Origin: an uncultured Collinsella sp.
GTDB lineage: Bacteria; Actinomycetota; Coriobacteriia; Coriobacteriales; Coriobacteriaceae
Direction of reading: 5' to 3'
NCBI GenBank assembly: GCA_900551305.1
Contig: URVK01000001.1
Location: 1-30,953 of the forward strand
DNA length: 30,953 bases
Position numbers and translations under genes: made by a program. Under the pieces are notes generated by a model. It worked only from the letters and a program-made list of their open reading frames with translations. It was not told the DNA's origin and made no database searches. Below are positions 1 through 8,433 of the stretch, one piece after another; within the stretch, counting starts at the first letter, position 1, and each line of letters starts with the position of its first letter.

Positions 1-40
1 GGCATTCAGAAAATCTAAGTGCCAAAAAATAAGATTTTTT
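1..40. other. AT-rich hairpins upstream of groES
   Basis: A short imperfect hairpin (GGCATT near 1-6 against AAGTGCC at 17-23) is followed by a perfect 7-bp palindrome, AAAAAAT at 24-30 and ATTTTTT at 34-40. It could be the terminator of a gene left of the window or part of the groES leader. No CIRCE (HrcA) or HAIR (HspR) heat-shock operator is visible, although sequence further upstream is missing. Confidence 0.3.
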
Positions 41-151
41 GACTCTGTGTTGTATAACCCGCCATTCGTGGGTACCATTCAACGCGTACGCAAACAAAAA
101 AGGGTTAATTCGCGTGGCACAACCACGCGGCCCAAAAAGGAGGAGACAAGC

Positions 152-445
152 ATGTCGTCTTTGAAGCCGCTTGCAGATCGTGTTCTGGTCAAGCCCGACG
201 AGGCCGAGCAGAAGACCGCTTCTGGTCTGTATATCGCCAGCAACGCTCAGGAGAAGCCGCAGCGCGGCACCATCGTTGCCGTTGGCGCCGGCAAGGTCAA
301 CGACAAGGGTGAGCGCATCCCCATGGACGTCAAAGTTGGCGACGTTGTCATCTACGGTAAGTTCGGTGGCAACGAGGTCAAGGTCGACGGCGAGAAGTAT
401 CTGCTGATGCGCGCCGACGACATCTACGCTGTCGTCGAGGCCTAG
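152..445 (+). CDS. groES: GroES co-chaperonin (Cpn10)
   Basis: This is the 97-residue heptameric lid of the GroEL folding chamber in the cytoplasm. It starts MSSLKPLADRV and keeps the family landmarks: the N-terminal PLADRVLVK strand, the mobile loop around residues 18-32 (EQKTASGLYI), the GTIVAVGAGK segment and the VGDVVIYGKFGG strand near the C-terminal half. The frame is open further upstream, but the ATG at 152 is chosen because AAGGAGGAGA lies at 137-146 and family members start here. The gene is followed after 96 bases by groEL, the standard groESL order. Regulation cannot be read from the sequence, because no CIRCE or HAIR element lies within the 151 bases available upstream. Confidence 0.98.
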   Translation: MSSLKPLADRVLVKPDEAEQKTASGLYIASNAQEKPQRGTIVAVGAGKVNDKGERIPMDVKVGDVVIYGKFGGNEVKVDGEKYLLMRADDIYAVVEA

Positions 446-463
446 TCTCGTCAGAATCTCTGA

Positions 464-2179
<1,716 letters not shown>

Positions 2180-2205
2180 GGCCGACAAGGTCTAGAACTC
2201 CCACC

Positions 2206-2350
2206 GGGAATCCGGGGGCGGGACGGGGACTTCTCTCCGGAACGTCCTCGGACATGCAAAGAGGCTCCGCATCGCGCTTCGCGCTGCGGAGCCTCTTTGC
2301 GTCCTGCGGAATATTCCGGAGAGAAGTCCCCGTCCCGCCCCCGGATTCCC
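2206..2350. repeat. Nested long palindrome A downstream of groEL
   Basis: The outer arms, 2206-2242 and 2314-2350, are perfect reverse complements over 37 bases and rich in G runs on the left. The inner arms, 2256-2271 and 2285-2300, are perfect over 16 bases with a 13-base loop. The two unpaired inner flanks are each 13 bases, so the 145-base structure is symmetric. The inner hairpin ends in CTCTTTGCG, which could act as a weak terminator for groESL. No reading frame uses it. A second element with the same architecture lies at 30294-30424. Confidence 0.9.
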
Positions 2351-2457
2351 TGCGTTTACGGCCTTGAGGTCGGCGGGCGTAGAAGGACGTGGTCGATAGG
2401 AGTACGTGTCCCTTCGCTGTTTCGCGCTTTGCGCGAAAGGCGCGCTACTTTGGGATG

Positions 2458-2495
2458 GGTGGGGAACGTGGTTGCTTTGGCAACTGATCCCCGCC
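2458..2495 (+). other. Stem-loop in the groEL-ribU intergenic region
   Basis: GGTGGGGA (2458-2465) pairs with TCCCCGCC (2488-2495), with one G-T wobble. Inside it, GTTGC pairs with GCAAC around a TTTG loop. It lies just before the promoter of the riboflavin operon and has no T-run. Apart from this and palindrome A, I see nothing definite between 2180 and 2515. Confidence 0.4.
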
Positions 2496-2515
2496 ACAAA
2501 TTACCCTTGGCATAC

Positions 2516-2543
2516 TTGCGCGAGAACCTGCTCGTGCTACACT
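2516..2543 (+). promoter_or_regulatory. Probable sigma-70 promoter of the riboflavin operon
   Basis: TTGCGC at 2516-2521 and TACACT at 2538-2543 are separated by 16 bases. TG at 2535-2536 makes an extended -10 (TGCTACACT). Transcription would start near 2550, immediately before the conserved FMN aptamer, as expected for a riboswitch leader. Confidence 0.6.
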
Positions 2544-2553
2544 TGCAATTGCT

Positions 2554-2733
2554 GTTTCAGGGCGGGGTGGAATTCCCCACTGGCGGTAAATCGGGCGGTG
2601 TCAAAGGGACGCCGTGGCGCAGGCGAGGTGTCTGCGACCGAGCCGATGAGTCCGCGACCCGTGCGTGTGTTGGTTCGCATGCCGGCTGAACTGGTGAGAT
2701 CCCAGTACCAACGGTTAGAGTCCGGATGAAAGA
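2554..2733 (+). promoter_or_regulatory. FMN riboswitch (RFN element)
   Basis: The conserved RFN blocks appear in order: TTTCAGGGCGGGGTG with AATTCCCCACTGGCGGT at about 2555-2587, AGTCCGCGACC near 2648-2659, CTGGTGAGATCCCAGTACC near 2692-2710, and ACGGTTAGAGTCCGGATGAA closing the aptamer near 2711-2730. This family binds flavin mononucleotide and turns off riboflavin synthesis or uptake genes. The aptamer ends within about 15 bases of the ribU start and its last block runs into the Shine-Dalgarno region. Translational control is therefore more likely than termination, since no terminator stem with a T-run separates them. Confidence 0.95.
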
Positions 2734-2746
2734 GGCAGGTGATCTT

Positions 2747-3337
2747 ATGTCTGAACAGTCGCAGCATATCCATTTTGAGAACACGAATAGGTGGAGCACC
2801 AAACAGCTCGTTACCATGGCGTTGATGTGTGCCTTGGGAGCCCTGTTTATGTACGTGCAGCTGCCTATCCTTCCTTCGGCGCCGTTTTTGACGTATGACC
2901 CGTCGCTGGTGCCGGCGATGGTGTGTGGATTTGCGTATGGCCCTGGTGCCGGCACCGCTGTTGCCGCCATGGCGATTGTTATCCATGCGCTTACCACGGG
3001 CGACTGGGTCGGTGCGCTTATGAACCTGGTTGCCACGCTGGGCTACATTCTGCCCGCGGCTATCGTCTATCAGAAGATGCATACCTATAAGGGTGCCGTG
3101 ATTGGCCTGGTGCTCGGCGTTATTGCCGCTACGGCGTTGTCTATGGTCGCAAACCTTACCATTGGCGTATGGTTCTGGTATGGCTCGGTCGATGTGATCG
3201 CCCCGCTCATGATTCCTGCCGTGCTGCCGTTCAACCTTATCAAGACCGTGCTTAACTCGGTGTTGACACTGGCGGTGTATAAAGCGGTCTCCAACCTCAT
3301 CACGCCTAAAAAGGACCAGGTCAAAGGCCGCGCATGA
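2747..3337 (+). CDS. ribU: Riboflavin ECF transporter substrate-binding subunit RibU
   Basis: This 196-residue integral membrane S-component captures riboflavin and docks on an energy-coupling module. About six hydrophobic segments are visible. Typical RibU features include the loop PSAPFLTYDPSLVPAM near residues 40-60 and the C-terminal LPFNLIKTVLNSV stretch near 160-172. An ATG at 2726 is in frame but lies inside the riboswitch, so the ATG at 2747 with AGGTG at 2737-2741 is chosen. The stop codon overlaps the start of ecfA (ATGA), showing translational coupling. The upstream FMN riboswitch fixes the substrate as riboflavin or a related flavin. Confidence 0.93.
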   Translation: MSEQSQHIHFENTNRWSTKQLVTMALMCALGALFMYVQLPILPSAPFLTYDPSLVPAMVCGFAYGPGAGTAVAAMAIVIHALTTGDWVGALMNLVATLGYILPAAIVYQKMHTYKGAVIGLVLGVIAATALSMVANLTIGVWFWYGSVDVIAPLMIPAVLPFNLIKTVLNSVLTLAVYKAVSNLITPKKDQVKGRA

Positions 3338-5238
3338 TTGAGTGTCGGGGCGTTTCCTTTAGCTATGACGGTGCCGTACCGGCGCTCGACGGCGTCGATC
3401 TGAATATCGAGGACGGCGAGTTTTTCTGCATCCTCGGTGGCAATGGGTCGGGCAAGTCGACGTTTGCCAAGCATCTGAATGCGCTGCTGCAGCCCGATGC
3501 GGGCACGGTGCGCATCAACGGCATGGATGCGTCCGACCCCGAGCTGGTCTATGACATTCGTTCGACCGCGGGCATGGTATTCCAGAATCCCGATGACCAG
3601 CTGGTGGCAACGCTTGTCGAAGATGATGTTGCGTTTGGTCCCGAAAACCTTGGCGTGCCATCGGCACAGATCGCGCAGCGCGTGCGCGAGGCGCTGAAGG
3701 CCGTGGGTCTGGTGGGCTTTGAGCGCCACGAGACCCATGCGCTTTCGGGTGGCCAAAAGCAACGCGTGGCGCTTGCCGGCGTGCTTGCCATGGAACCGCG
3801 CGTTCTCATTTTGGACGAGGCTTCCTCGATGCTCGATCCGCGTGGACGTAAGGGCCTCATGAAGGCTTGCCGCGCGTTGCACGCTCGCGGTATGACCATC
3901 GTGATGATTACGCACTTTATGGAAGAAGCCGCCGAGGCCGATCGTGTCGCGGTGTTTCGGGCGGGGCACGTTGCCATGCTCGGTACGCCCGAGGAAATTT
4001 TGACGCGGGCGGATGAGCTTGCGCAGCTCAACCTGGATATGCCGGAGTCGTGTCGTCTGGGCATGGCGCTTCGTACGAAGGGCGTGCCTGTTCATGCGCA
4101 GGTGCGCGAGGTGGATATGGTCGCTGAGATTGCGCAGGCTTATGCCGAGCGAAGTGGGGCAGACACCGCGGGACAGTCTTCCGCATCCCAGTTGGAAATC
4201 GCTGACGGCACTGTTCCGGTAGACAACGAGGACAACGCGTCGGAGCCCGTCATCGAACTATCCCATGTTTCGTACAGTTATTCGCTCAGTCCGCGCGAGC
4301 GCCGCCGCTGGCATAAGCGCTCGGCCACTGCGGGCAAATCGAGCAAACAGGCTCTCTGGGGAAACGACCCAAGCAGCCCGTGGGCGCTGCGCGATGTATC
4401 GCTGACGGTGCGTCGCGGCGAGTTCCTGGGCTTGGCAGGTCATACCGGTTCGGGTAAGTCGACGCTGGTCCAGCATCTCAACGGTTTGATTCGCCCCCAG
4501 GAGGGATCCGTTCGCGCGCTGGGGCTCGATCTGTCAAACAAGAAAGACGCCGCCGCGGTTAAGGCCAAGGTCGGCGTGGTGTTTCAATATCCTGAGCGTC
4601 AGCTGTTTGCCGAAACCGTGGCGCAGGACGTGGCGTTTGGTCCGCATAACCTTGGCTTGCCGCAAGATGAAGTCGACCGTCGTGTCGAGTCATCGCTCTC
4701 GCGCGTGGGCCTCGACCTTTCCACGGTCGGCGACAAGAGTCCCTTTGAGCTTTCGGGCGGTCAGCAACGGCGTGTGGCATTCGCCGGCGTACTCGCCATG
4801 GAGCCTGAAGTCCTGGTGCTCGATGAGCCCATGGCGGGGCTCGATCCGGCTGCGCGCAGGGATTTCCTTGAGCTTATCGATCGACTTCACCGCGATGGCC
4901 TGACCGTTGTCATGGTTTCGCACAGCATGGATGACCTGGCCAATTGCTGCGACCGTATTGTCGTGATGAACGAGGGCGCGGTGTTTGCCGAGGGCACGCC
5001 CGCTCAGGTTTTTGCGCATGCGGATGAGCTTAAATCAATCGGCTTGGGTGTTCCCGCTGCCCAGCGCATGGCGCTGGCGCTTGCGAAGGCAGGCGTGCCG
5101 CTGCGTCGCGGCGGGCTCTATACGGTTGAGTCGTTGGCCGACGAGTTGGTAGATTTGCTGATCGGTCGCTCGGACGGTCCTTCTAACGTCGCGGACATTG
5201 CTAAATCCAAGACGGTCTCGCGAGAGGAGGGCTGCTGA
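3334..5238 (+). CDS. ecfA: ECF transporter ATPase, two ATPase domains fused in one chain
   Basis: This 634-residue protein carries both ATPase halves of an energy-coupling-factor transporter, usually encoded by two genes. Domain 1 has Walker A GGNGSGKST (35-43), signature LSGGQKQR (about 137-144) and Walker B VLILDEAS (about 157-164). After a charged linker at about 250-305, domain 2 has Walker A GHTGSGKST (369-377), signature LSGGQQRR (473-480) and Walker B VLVLDEPMAGLDP (from 493). Domain 2 has an unusual insertion of about 35 basic and polar residues (SLSPRERRRWHK and following) between its first strand and the usual ALRDVSL motif. It overlaps ribU by four bases and ecfT by one. It should power RibU and could also serve other S-components. 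Confidence 0.95.
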   Translation: MIECRGVSFSYDGAVPALDGVDLNIEDGEFFCILGGNGSGKSTFAKHLNALLQPDAGTVRINGMDASDPELVYDIRSTAGMVFQNPDDQLVATLVEDDVAFGPENLGVPSAQIAQRVREALKAVGLVGFERHETHALSGGQKQRVALAGVLAMEPRVLILDEASSMLDPRGRKGLMKACRALHARGMTIVMITHFMEEAAEADRVAVFRAGHVAMLGTPEEILTRADELAQLNLDMPESCRLGMALRTKGVPVHAQVREVDMVAEIAQAYAERSGADTAGQSSASQLEIADGTVPVDNEDNASEPVIELSHVSYSYSLSPRERRRWHKRSATAGKSSKQALWGNDPSSPWALRDVSLTVRRGEFLGLAGHTGSGKSTLVQHLNGLIRPQEGSVRALGLDLSNKKDAAAVKAKVGVVFQYPERQLFAETVAQDVAFGPHNLGLPQDEVDRRVESSLSRVGLDLSTVGDKSPFELSGGQQRRVAFAGVLAMEPEVLVLDEPMAGLDPAARRDFLELIDRLHRDGLTVVMVSHSMDDLANCCDRIVVMNEGAVFAEGTPAQVFAHADELKSIGLGVPAAQRMALALAKAGVPLRRGGLYTVESLADELVDLLIGRSDGPSNVADIAKSKTVSREEGC

Positions 5239-6032
5239 TGGAGGCGTTTTCGTTTGGCAGTTACTATCCCGGCGATAGTGCAATCCATCGCCTGGACCCG
5301 CGCACCAAGCTGCTCTTGGGCTTTGTGTTTCTGATCACGACGCTCACTGGCTTCCGCGGACTGGCCCCGGTCGCAATTTTCGTTGTGCTGACCTATGCCG
5401 TGTCTCGGGTGCCGGTTCGTCGCGTTCTGTCGTCGATGGCGCCGCTGCTGGCAATCGTCGTCGTGGTCGCGGTGCTCAACTTGTTTACCGATCAGAGTGG
5501 GCGCATCCTGTGGCAGCTCGGCTTTCTGCAGATAAGCGAGGGCTCACTGCGTTCTGCCGCCTTTATGGCGTGCCGCCTGACGTTGATGATGGCCGGCATG
5601 AGCGCCATTACACTCACCACGCCGACGCTCGACCTCACCGCGGGCTTTGAGCGCCTGCTCGCGCCGTTTGCGCGTGTGGGACTTCCTGCGCACGAGCTCG
5701 GCATGATCATGGGTATCGCGCTGCGCTTTATGCCGCAGTTTGCCACCGAGATGAAGCAGACGGCCGATGCGCAGGCGAGCCGCGGTGCGCGCATGACGGG
5801 CGGTCCGCTCGGCGGCGTGCGTATGCTCGGCAGTGTGGCGATTCCGCTGTTCACGGGCGTGTTCCGCCATGCCGAGACGCTGTCTGCCGCCATGGATGCA
5901 CGCTGCTATCACGGCGAGCAGGGCCGCACGCGCCTGCATGCGCTTACGTTTGGCCGTGAGGACGCGCTGGCAGCGCTGGCGATGGCGCTGCTGGTGACAT
6001 GCGTTGTCGTTATCAATCTTCAACTCGTCTAA
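5238..6032 (+). CDS. ecfT: ECF transporter transmembrane coupling subunit EcfT
   Basis: This 264-residue scaffold subunit links the ATPase dimer to RibU. It begins with the typical SAIHRLDPRTKLL motif near residues 14-26, has several membrane segments, and carries the two coupling-helix motifs: SRG within QASRGARM near 178-182 and ARC within AMDARCYHG near 218-226. The second is ARC rather than the classical ARG. The start ATG shares one base with the ecfA stop codon and GAGGAGG lies just upstream. A complete S-A-A-T set in one operon means the riboflavin transporter is self-sufficient here. Confidence 0.93.
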   Translation: MEAFSFGSYYPGDSAIHRLDPRTKLLLGFVFLITTLTGFRGLAPVAIFVVLTYAVSRVPVRRVLSSMAPLLAIVVVVAVLNLFTDQSGRILWQLGFLQISEGSLRSAAFMACRLTLMMAGMSAITLTTPTLDLTAGFERLLAPFARVGLPAHELGMIMGIALRFMPQFATEMKQTADAQASRGARMTGGPLGGVRMLGSVAIPLFTGVFRHAETLSAAMDARCYHGEQGRTRLHALTFGREDALAALAMALLVTCVVVINLQLV

Positions 6033-6062
6033 GCTCGATTCGAGCGCAAGAAAGGGGTCCCT

Positions 6063-6509
6063 ATGACCGACAACGACCGCACGGCTCAGCTTGAGCGCGC
6101 CTGTTCGTATCTCAGGCGCATTCCGGCGTGGTATCTGGCCACGACCGATGTGGCCGACGGGCATCAGCCTCGCGTGAGGCCGTTTTCGTTTGCCATGGTC
6201 GATGATGGCAAGCTGTGGTTTTGCACGTCGCGCGACAAGGACGTGTGGGCCGAGCTCAGCGCGAACCCCAAGTTTGAGGTTTCGGGTTGGAAACCGGGGG
6301 AGTGTTGGATTGTGCTGACCGGCGAGGCCGCGCTCGAGGACGATGCGGTCGTGAGCGACAAGGTACGCCAGGCGGGCTTTAAACACATGGTGGGCATTGG
6401 CGAGCAACACGAGAGTGCCAACGACGGCCGCCTTGCTTTCTTTTCGGTCCGCAACATTGCCGCGCGTTTCTGTGATATCGACGGCAGCGAGGAGCGCCTG
6501 GAGCTCTAG
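6063..6509 (+). CDS. Pyridoxamine 5'-phosphate oxidase-like FMN-binding split-barrel protein 1
   Basis: This 148-residue protein is of the PNPOx-like split-barrel fold, small dimeric cytoplasmic proteins that commonly bind FMN. Family traits are IPAWYLATTD near residues 20-29, RVRPFSFAMVDDGKLWFCTS (37-56), KDVWAEL, and WIVLTGEA near 81-88. The start is supported by GAAAGGGG a few bases upstream. The gene begins 30 bases after ecfT with no terminator between them, so it is probably in the riboswitch-controlled operon. The specific reaction is unknown: families of this size include general-stress flavoproteins, nitroreductase-like and haem-handling proteins. It is about half identical by eye to the next gene, a tandem duplication. 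Confidence 0.85.
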   Translation: MTDNDRTAQLERACSYLRRIPAWYLATTDVADGHQPRVRPFSFAMVDDGKLWFCTSRDKDVWAELSANPKFEVSGWKPGECWIVLTGEAALEDDAVVSDKVRQAGFKHMVGIGEQHESANDGRLAFFSVRNIAARFCDIDGSEERLEL

Positions 6510-6560
6510 CGCGTCTCAAATTAACTACCCGTTCTGAATTAGCTAGTGCCAGGAGGACAC

Positions 6561-6971
6561 ATGGACGGATTGAATACGGTGTTGGAGTATCTGACGTCGG
6601 TGCCGGCATGGTATTTGGCGACGAGCGTTGACGGACAGCCTCATGTGCGTCCGTTTTCGTTTGCGCAGATCCAGGATGGCAAGCTGTGGTTTGTAACAGC
6701 GCGCACCAAAGACGTGTGGCAAGAGCTGCTACAAAATCAGCGCTTTGAGGCCACGAGTTGGTGGCCGGGCCATGGCTGGCTCATCTTGCGCGGGCGTGCC
6801 GGCTTGGATGACCGGGCCTTAGACGAAATGCGCGAAGCCGGGTGGAAGCATCTAGAGCGCCTGGGCGAGCACTATGAGGGGCCTAACGACCCCACGCTCG
6901 TCTTCTTTAGCGTCGAGGATCCCGAGGCTTTTATCTGCAATCACGACGAATGGGTGCCGGTCGAGCTCTAG
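6561..6971 (+). CDS. Pyridoxamine 5'-phosphate oxidase-like FMN-binding split-barrel protein 2
   Basis: This 136-residue paralogue of the preceding gene matches it block by block (PAWYLAT, HVRPFSFAQIQDGKLWF, KDVWQELL, GWLILRGRAGL, FFSVEDPEAF). A GTG at 6546 is in frame, but the ATG at 6561 is preferred because AGGAGG lies at 6551-6556. The gene sits 51 bases after its paralogue and is followed by a strong hairpin at 7009-7062, so it is probably the last gene of the riboflavin operon. Enzymatic function cannot be assigned from sequence. Confidence 0.85.
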   Translation: MDGLNTVLEYLTSVPAWYLATSVDGQPHVRPFSFAQIQDGKLWFVTARTKDVWQELLQNQRFEATSWWPGHGWLILRGRAGLDDRALDEMREAGWKHLERLGEHYEGPNDPTLVFFSVEDPEAFICNHDEWVPVEL

Positions 6972-7008
6972 CCAGCTGGCTCATCCTAACAACTTGGTTT
7001 TCGCATGG

Positions 7009-7068
7009 GCGGGCCCCGTATTGCCCGGCGCCGTTAGGAGCGCAATGAGCTCGGGGGCCCGCTCCATT
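7009..7068 (+). terminator. Probable terminator of the riboflavin operon
   Basis: GCGGGCCCC (7009-7017) pairs with GGGGCCCGC (7054-7062). A further stem, ATTGC (7020-7024) with GCAAT (7042-7046), lies inside. The following bases (TCCATTTG) give only a short T-run. It lies after the last PNPOx-like gene and before the argC control region. Confidence 0.5.
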
Positions 7069-7106
7069 TGTCAATTCCTTCAAGCGAATGTGTCGGGAAT
7101 GTTTCA

Positions 7107-7143
7107 ATGCATGAATATGTAAACCATTTACGTGTTAATGCAT
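7107..7143. promoter_or_regulatory. Candidate operator of the arginine operon (35-bp dyad)
   Basis: TGCAT (7108-7112), GTAAA (7119-7123), TTTAC (7127-7131) and ATGCA (7138-7142) form two nested perfect inverted repeats sharing one centre, base 7125. The left half contains CATGAATAT, which resembles half of the Bacillus-type ArgR box (CATGAAT followed by A/T bases). It lies 86-121 bases before argC, next to a weak extended -10 (TGCTAAAGT, 7151-7159). Binding by ArgR is inferred; no argR gene is in the window. Confidence 0.5.
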
Positions 7144-7228
7144 CTTTTGGTGCTAAAGTTTCAACCCACTTCATAACGACCGCTGCGAAATGCGCATCGG
7201 TGCATAAATCGCAGACAAGGAGTCTGAT

Positions 7229-8299
7229 ATGTCTTTGAAGGTTGGAATCGTCGGCGCGGCTGGATATGCCGGAGCCGAGCTCATTCGCCTCGTGCTCGGT
7301 CATCCCGAGTTTGAACTTGTCGCCATTACGTCCAACGCCGATGCCGGCCAGCCGTTGTCCGCGGTGTATCCGAGCTTTGCTGGCGTGAGCGATCTGGTTT
7401 TCACCACGCATGACGCCCCCGAGCTTAAATCCTGCGACGCCGTCTTCTTGGCCGTGCCGCATACCGCGGCCATGGCTCAGGTGCCCGCCCTGCTTGCCGT
7501 GGGAGTCTCCTGCATTGACCTCTCGGCCGACTATCGCCTGAGCGATCCGGCCACCTTTGAGGCATGGTATGCCGCCGAGCACACGAGCCCCGAGTTGCTC
7601 AAGACCCGCGCTTTCGGCCTGCCCGAGCTGTTCTGCGAGGACTTAGAGACCGCTGCTTCCAGCCATGCCGCTGGCAGGCCCGTGTTGGTCGCCTGCGCCG
7701 GTTGCTATCCCACCGCAACGAGCCTTGCCGCCGCGCCCGCCGTGCGCGCTGGCTGGGTTGCCCAGAGCGGCCCCGTGATCGTTGATGCCATCAGCGGTGT
7801 GACGGGTGCCGGCAAGTCCTGCAACGCTCGTACGCATTTTTGCAGCGCTGACGAGAACTTGGAGGCCTACGGCGTGGGCAAGCATCGCCACACGCCCGAG
7901 ATTGAGCAAATCCTTGGCCTGACCGATCGCGTCGTCTTCACCCCGCATCTGGCACCGCTCAAGCGCGGCCTGCTCTCCACGGTGACGCTGCCGCTCACGC
8001 CGCAGGCCATCGACTCCCTGGCTCTTGAGGACGTTGTCGACTATTACAAGCAGTTCTACGCTGGACGCACCTTTGTGCGTGTGCTCGACGCCGGCCAGCA
8101 GCCCAAGACGGCTTCGGTCGTCGGAACCAACGCCGCCCAGATTGGCCTCGCGCTCAACAAGCGCGCGGGCGTGCTGGTGGCGACGGGCGCCATCGACAAT
8201 CTGTGCAAGGGCGCTGCGGGCCAAGCGGTCCAGTGTGCCAATATCGTCTTTGGCTTTGACGAGCGACGAGGCTTGCCCACAGTGGCGTGCCCGGTGTAG
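7229..8299 (+). CDS. argC: N-acetyl-gamma-glutamyl-phosphate reductase
   Basis: This 356-residue enzyme performs the third step of arginine synthesis, NADPH-dependent reduction of N-acetylglutamyl phosphate to the semialdehyde. The N-terminal nucleotide-binding motif is VGIVGAAGYAGAELIR (5-20). The catalytic cysteine is C159 in ACAGCYPTATS, and the conserved histidine is in KHRHTPEIEQ (about 218-227). Length is normal for the family. CAAGGAG lies just before the ATG. It heads the argCJBD cluster and is preceded by a possible ArgR-type dyad. Confidence 0.97.
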   Translation: MSLKVGIVGAAGYAGAELIRLVLGHPEFELVAITSNADAGQPLSAVYPSFAGVSDLVFTTHDAPELKSCDAVFLAVPHTAAMAQVPALLAVGVSCIDLSADYRLSDPATFEAWYAAEHTSPELLKTRAFGLPELFCEDLETAASSHAAGRPVLVACAGCYPTATSLAAAPAVRAGWVAQSGPVIVDAISGVTGAGKSCNARTHFCSADENLEAYGVGKHRHTPEIEQILGLTDRVVFTPHLAPLKRGLLSTVTLPLTPQAIDSLALEDVVDYYKQFYAGRTFVRVLDAGQQPKTASVVGTNAAQIGLALNKRAGVLVATGAIDNLCKGAAGQAVQCANIVFGFDERRGLPTVACPV

Positions 8300-8433
8300 C
8301 ACATTCGATTGTTAACGATTTGGTAGTCGGGCATCGAGTGGGGCGCCACTCTTAAGCTGGTCTCATGATCACGACTGGCATGGCGCACCAACCGATGTCC
8401 GTTTTTTGTTTGACATAAGGAGTCATAAAGACG

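Noticed and set aside
1..60. groES promoter and CIRCE or HAIR operator
   Set aside because: TTGACT (39-44) and TATAAC (53-58) are only 8 bases apart, too close for a sigma-70 promoter. No TTAGCACTC/GAGTGCTAA or CTTGAGT/ACTCAAG pair is present.
47..151. N-terminal extension of GroES
   Set aside because: The extra 35 residues do not match any GroES, and a strong ribosome-binding site lies at 137-146 just before the internal ATG.
6972..7228. T-box or other riboswitch leader for the arg operon
   Set aside because: No AGGGTGGNACCGCG-like T-box sequence is present. The 7009-7062 stem lies before the putative promoter and is better explained as the terminator of the preceding operon.
8300..8433. 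Internal promoter or regulatory RNA between argC and argJ
   Set aside because: Only a small GAGTG/CACTC stem near 8336-8351 is visible. No convincing -35/-10 pair or known RNA motif was found.
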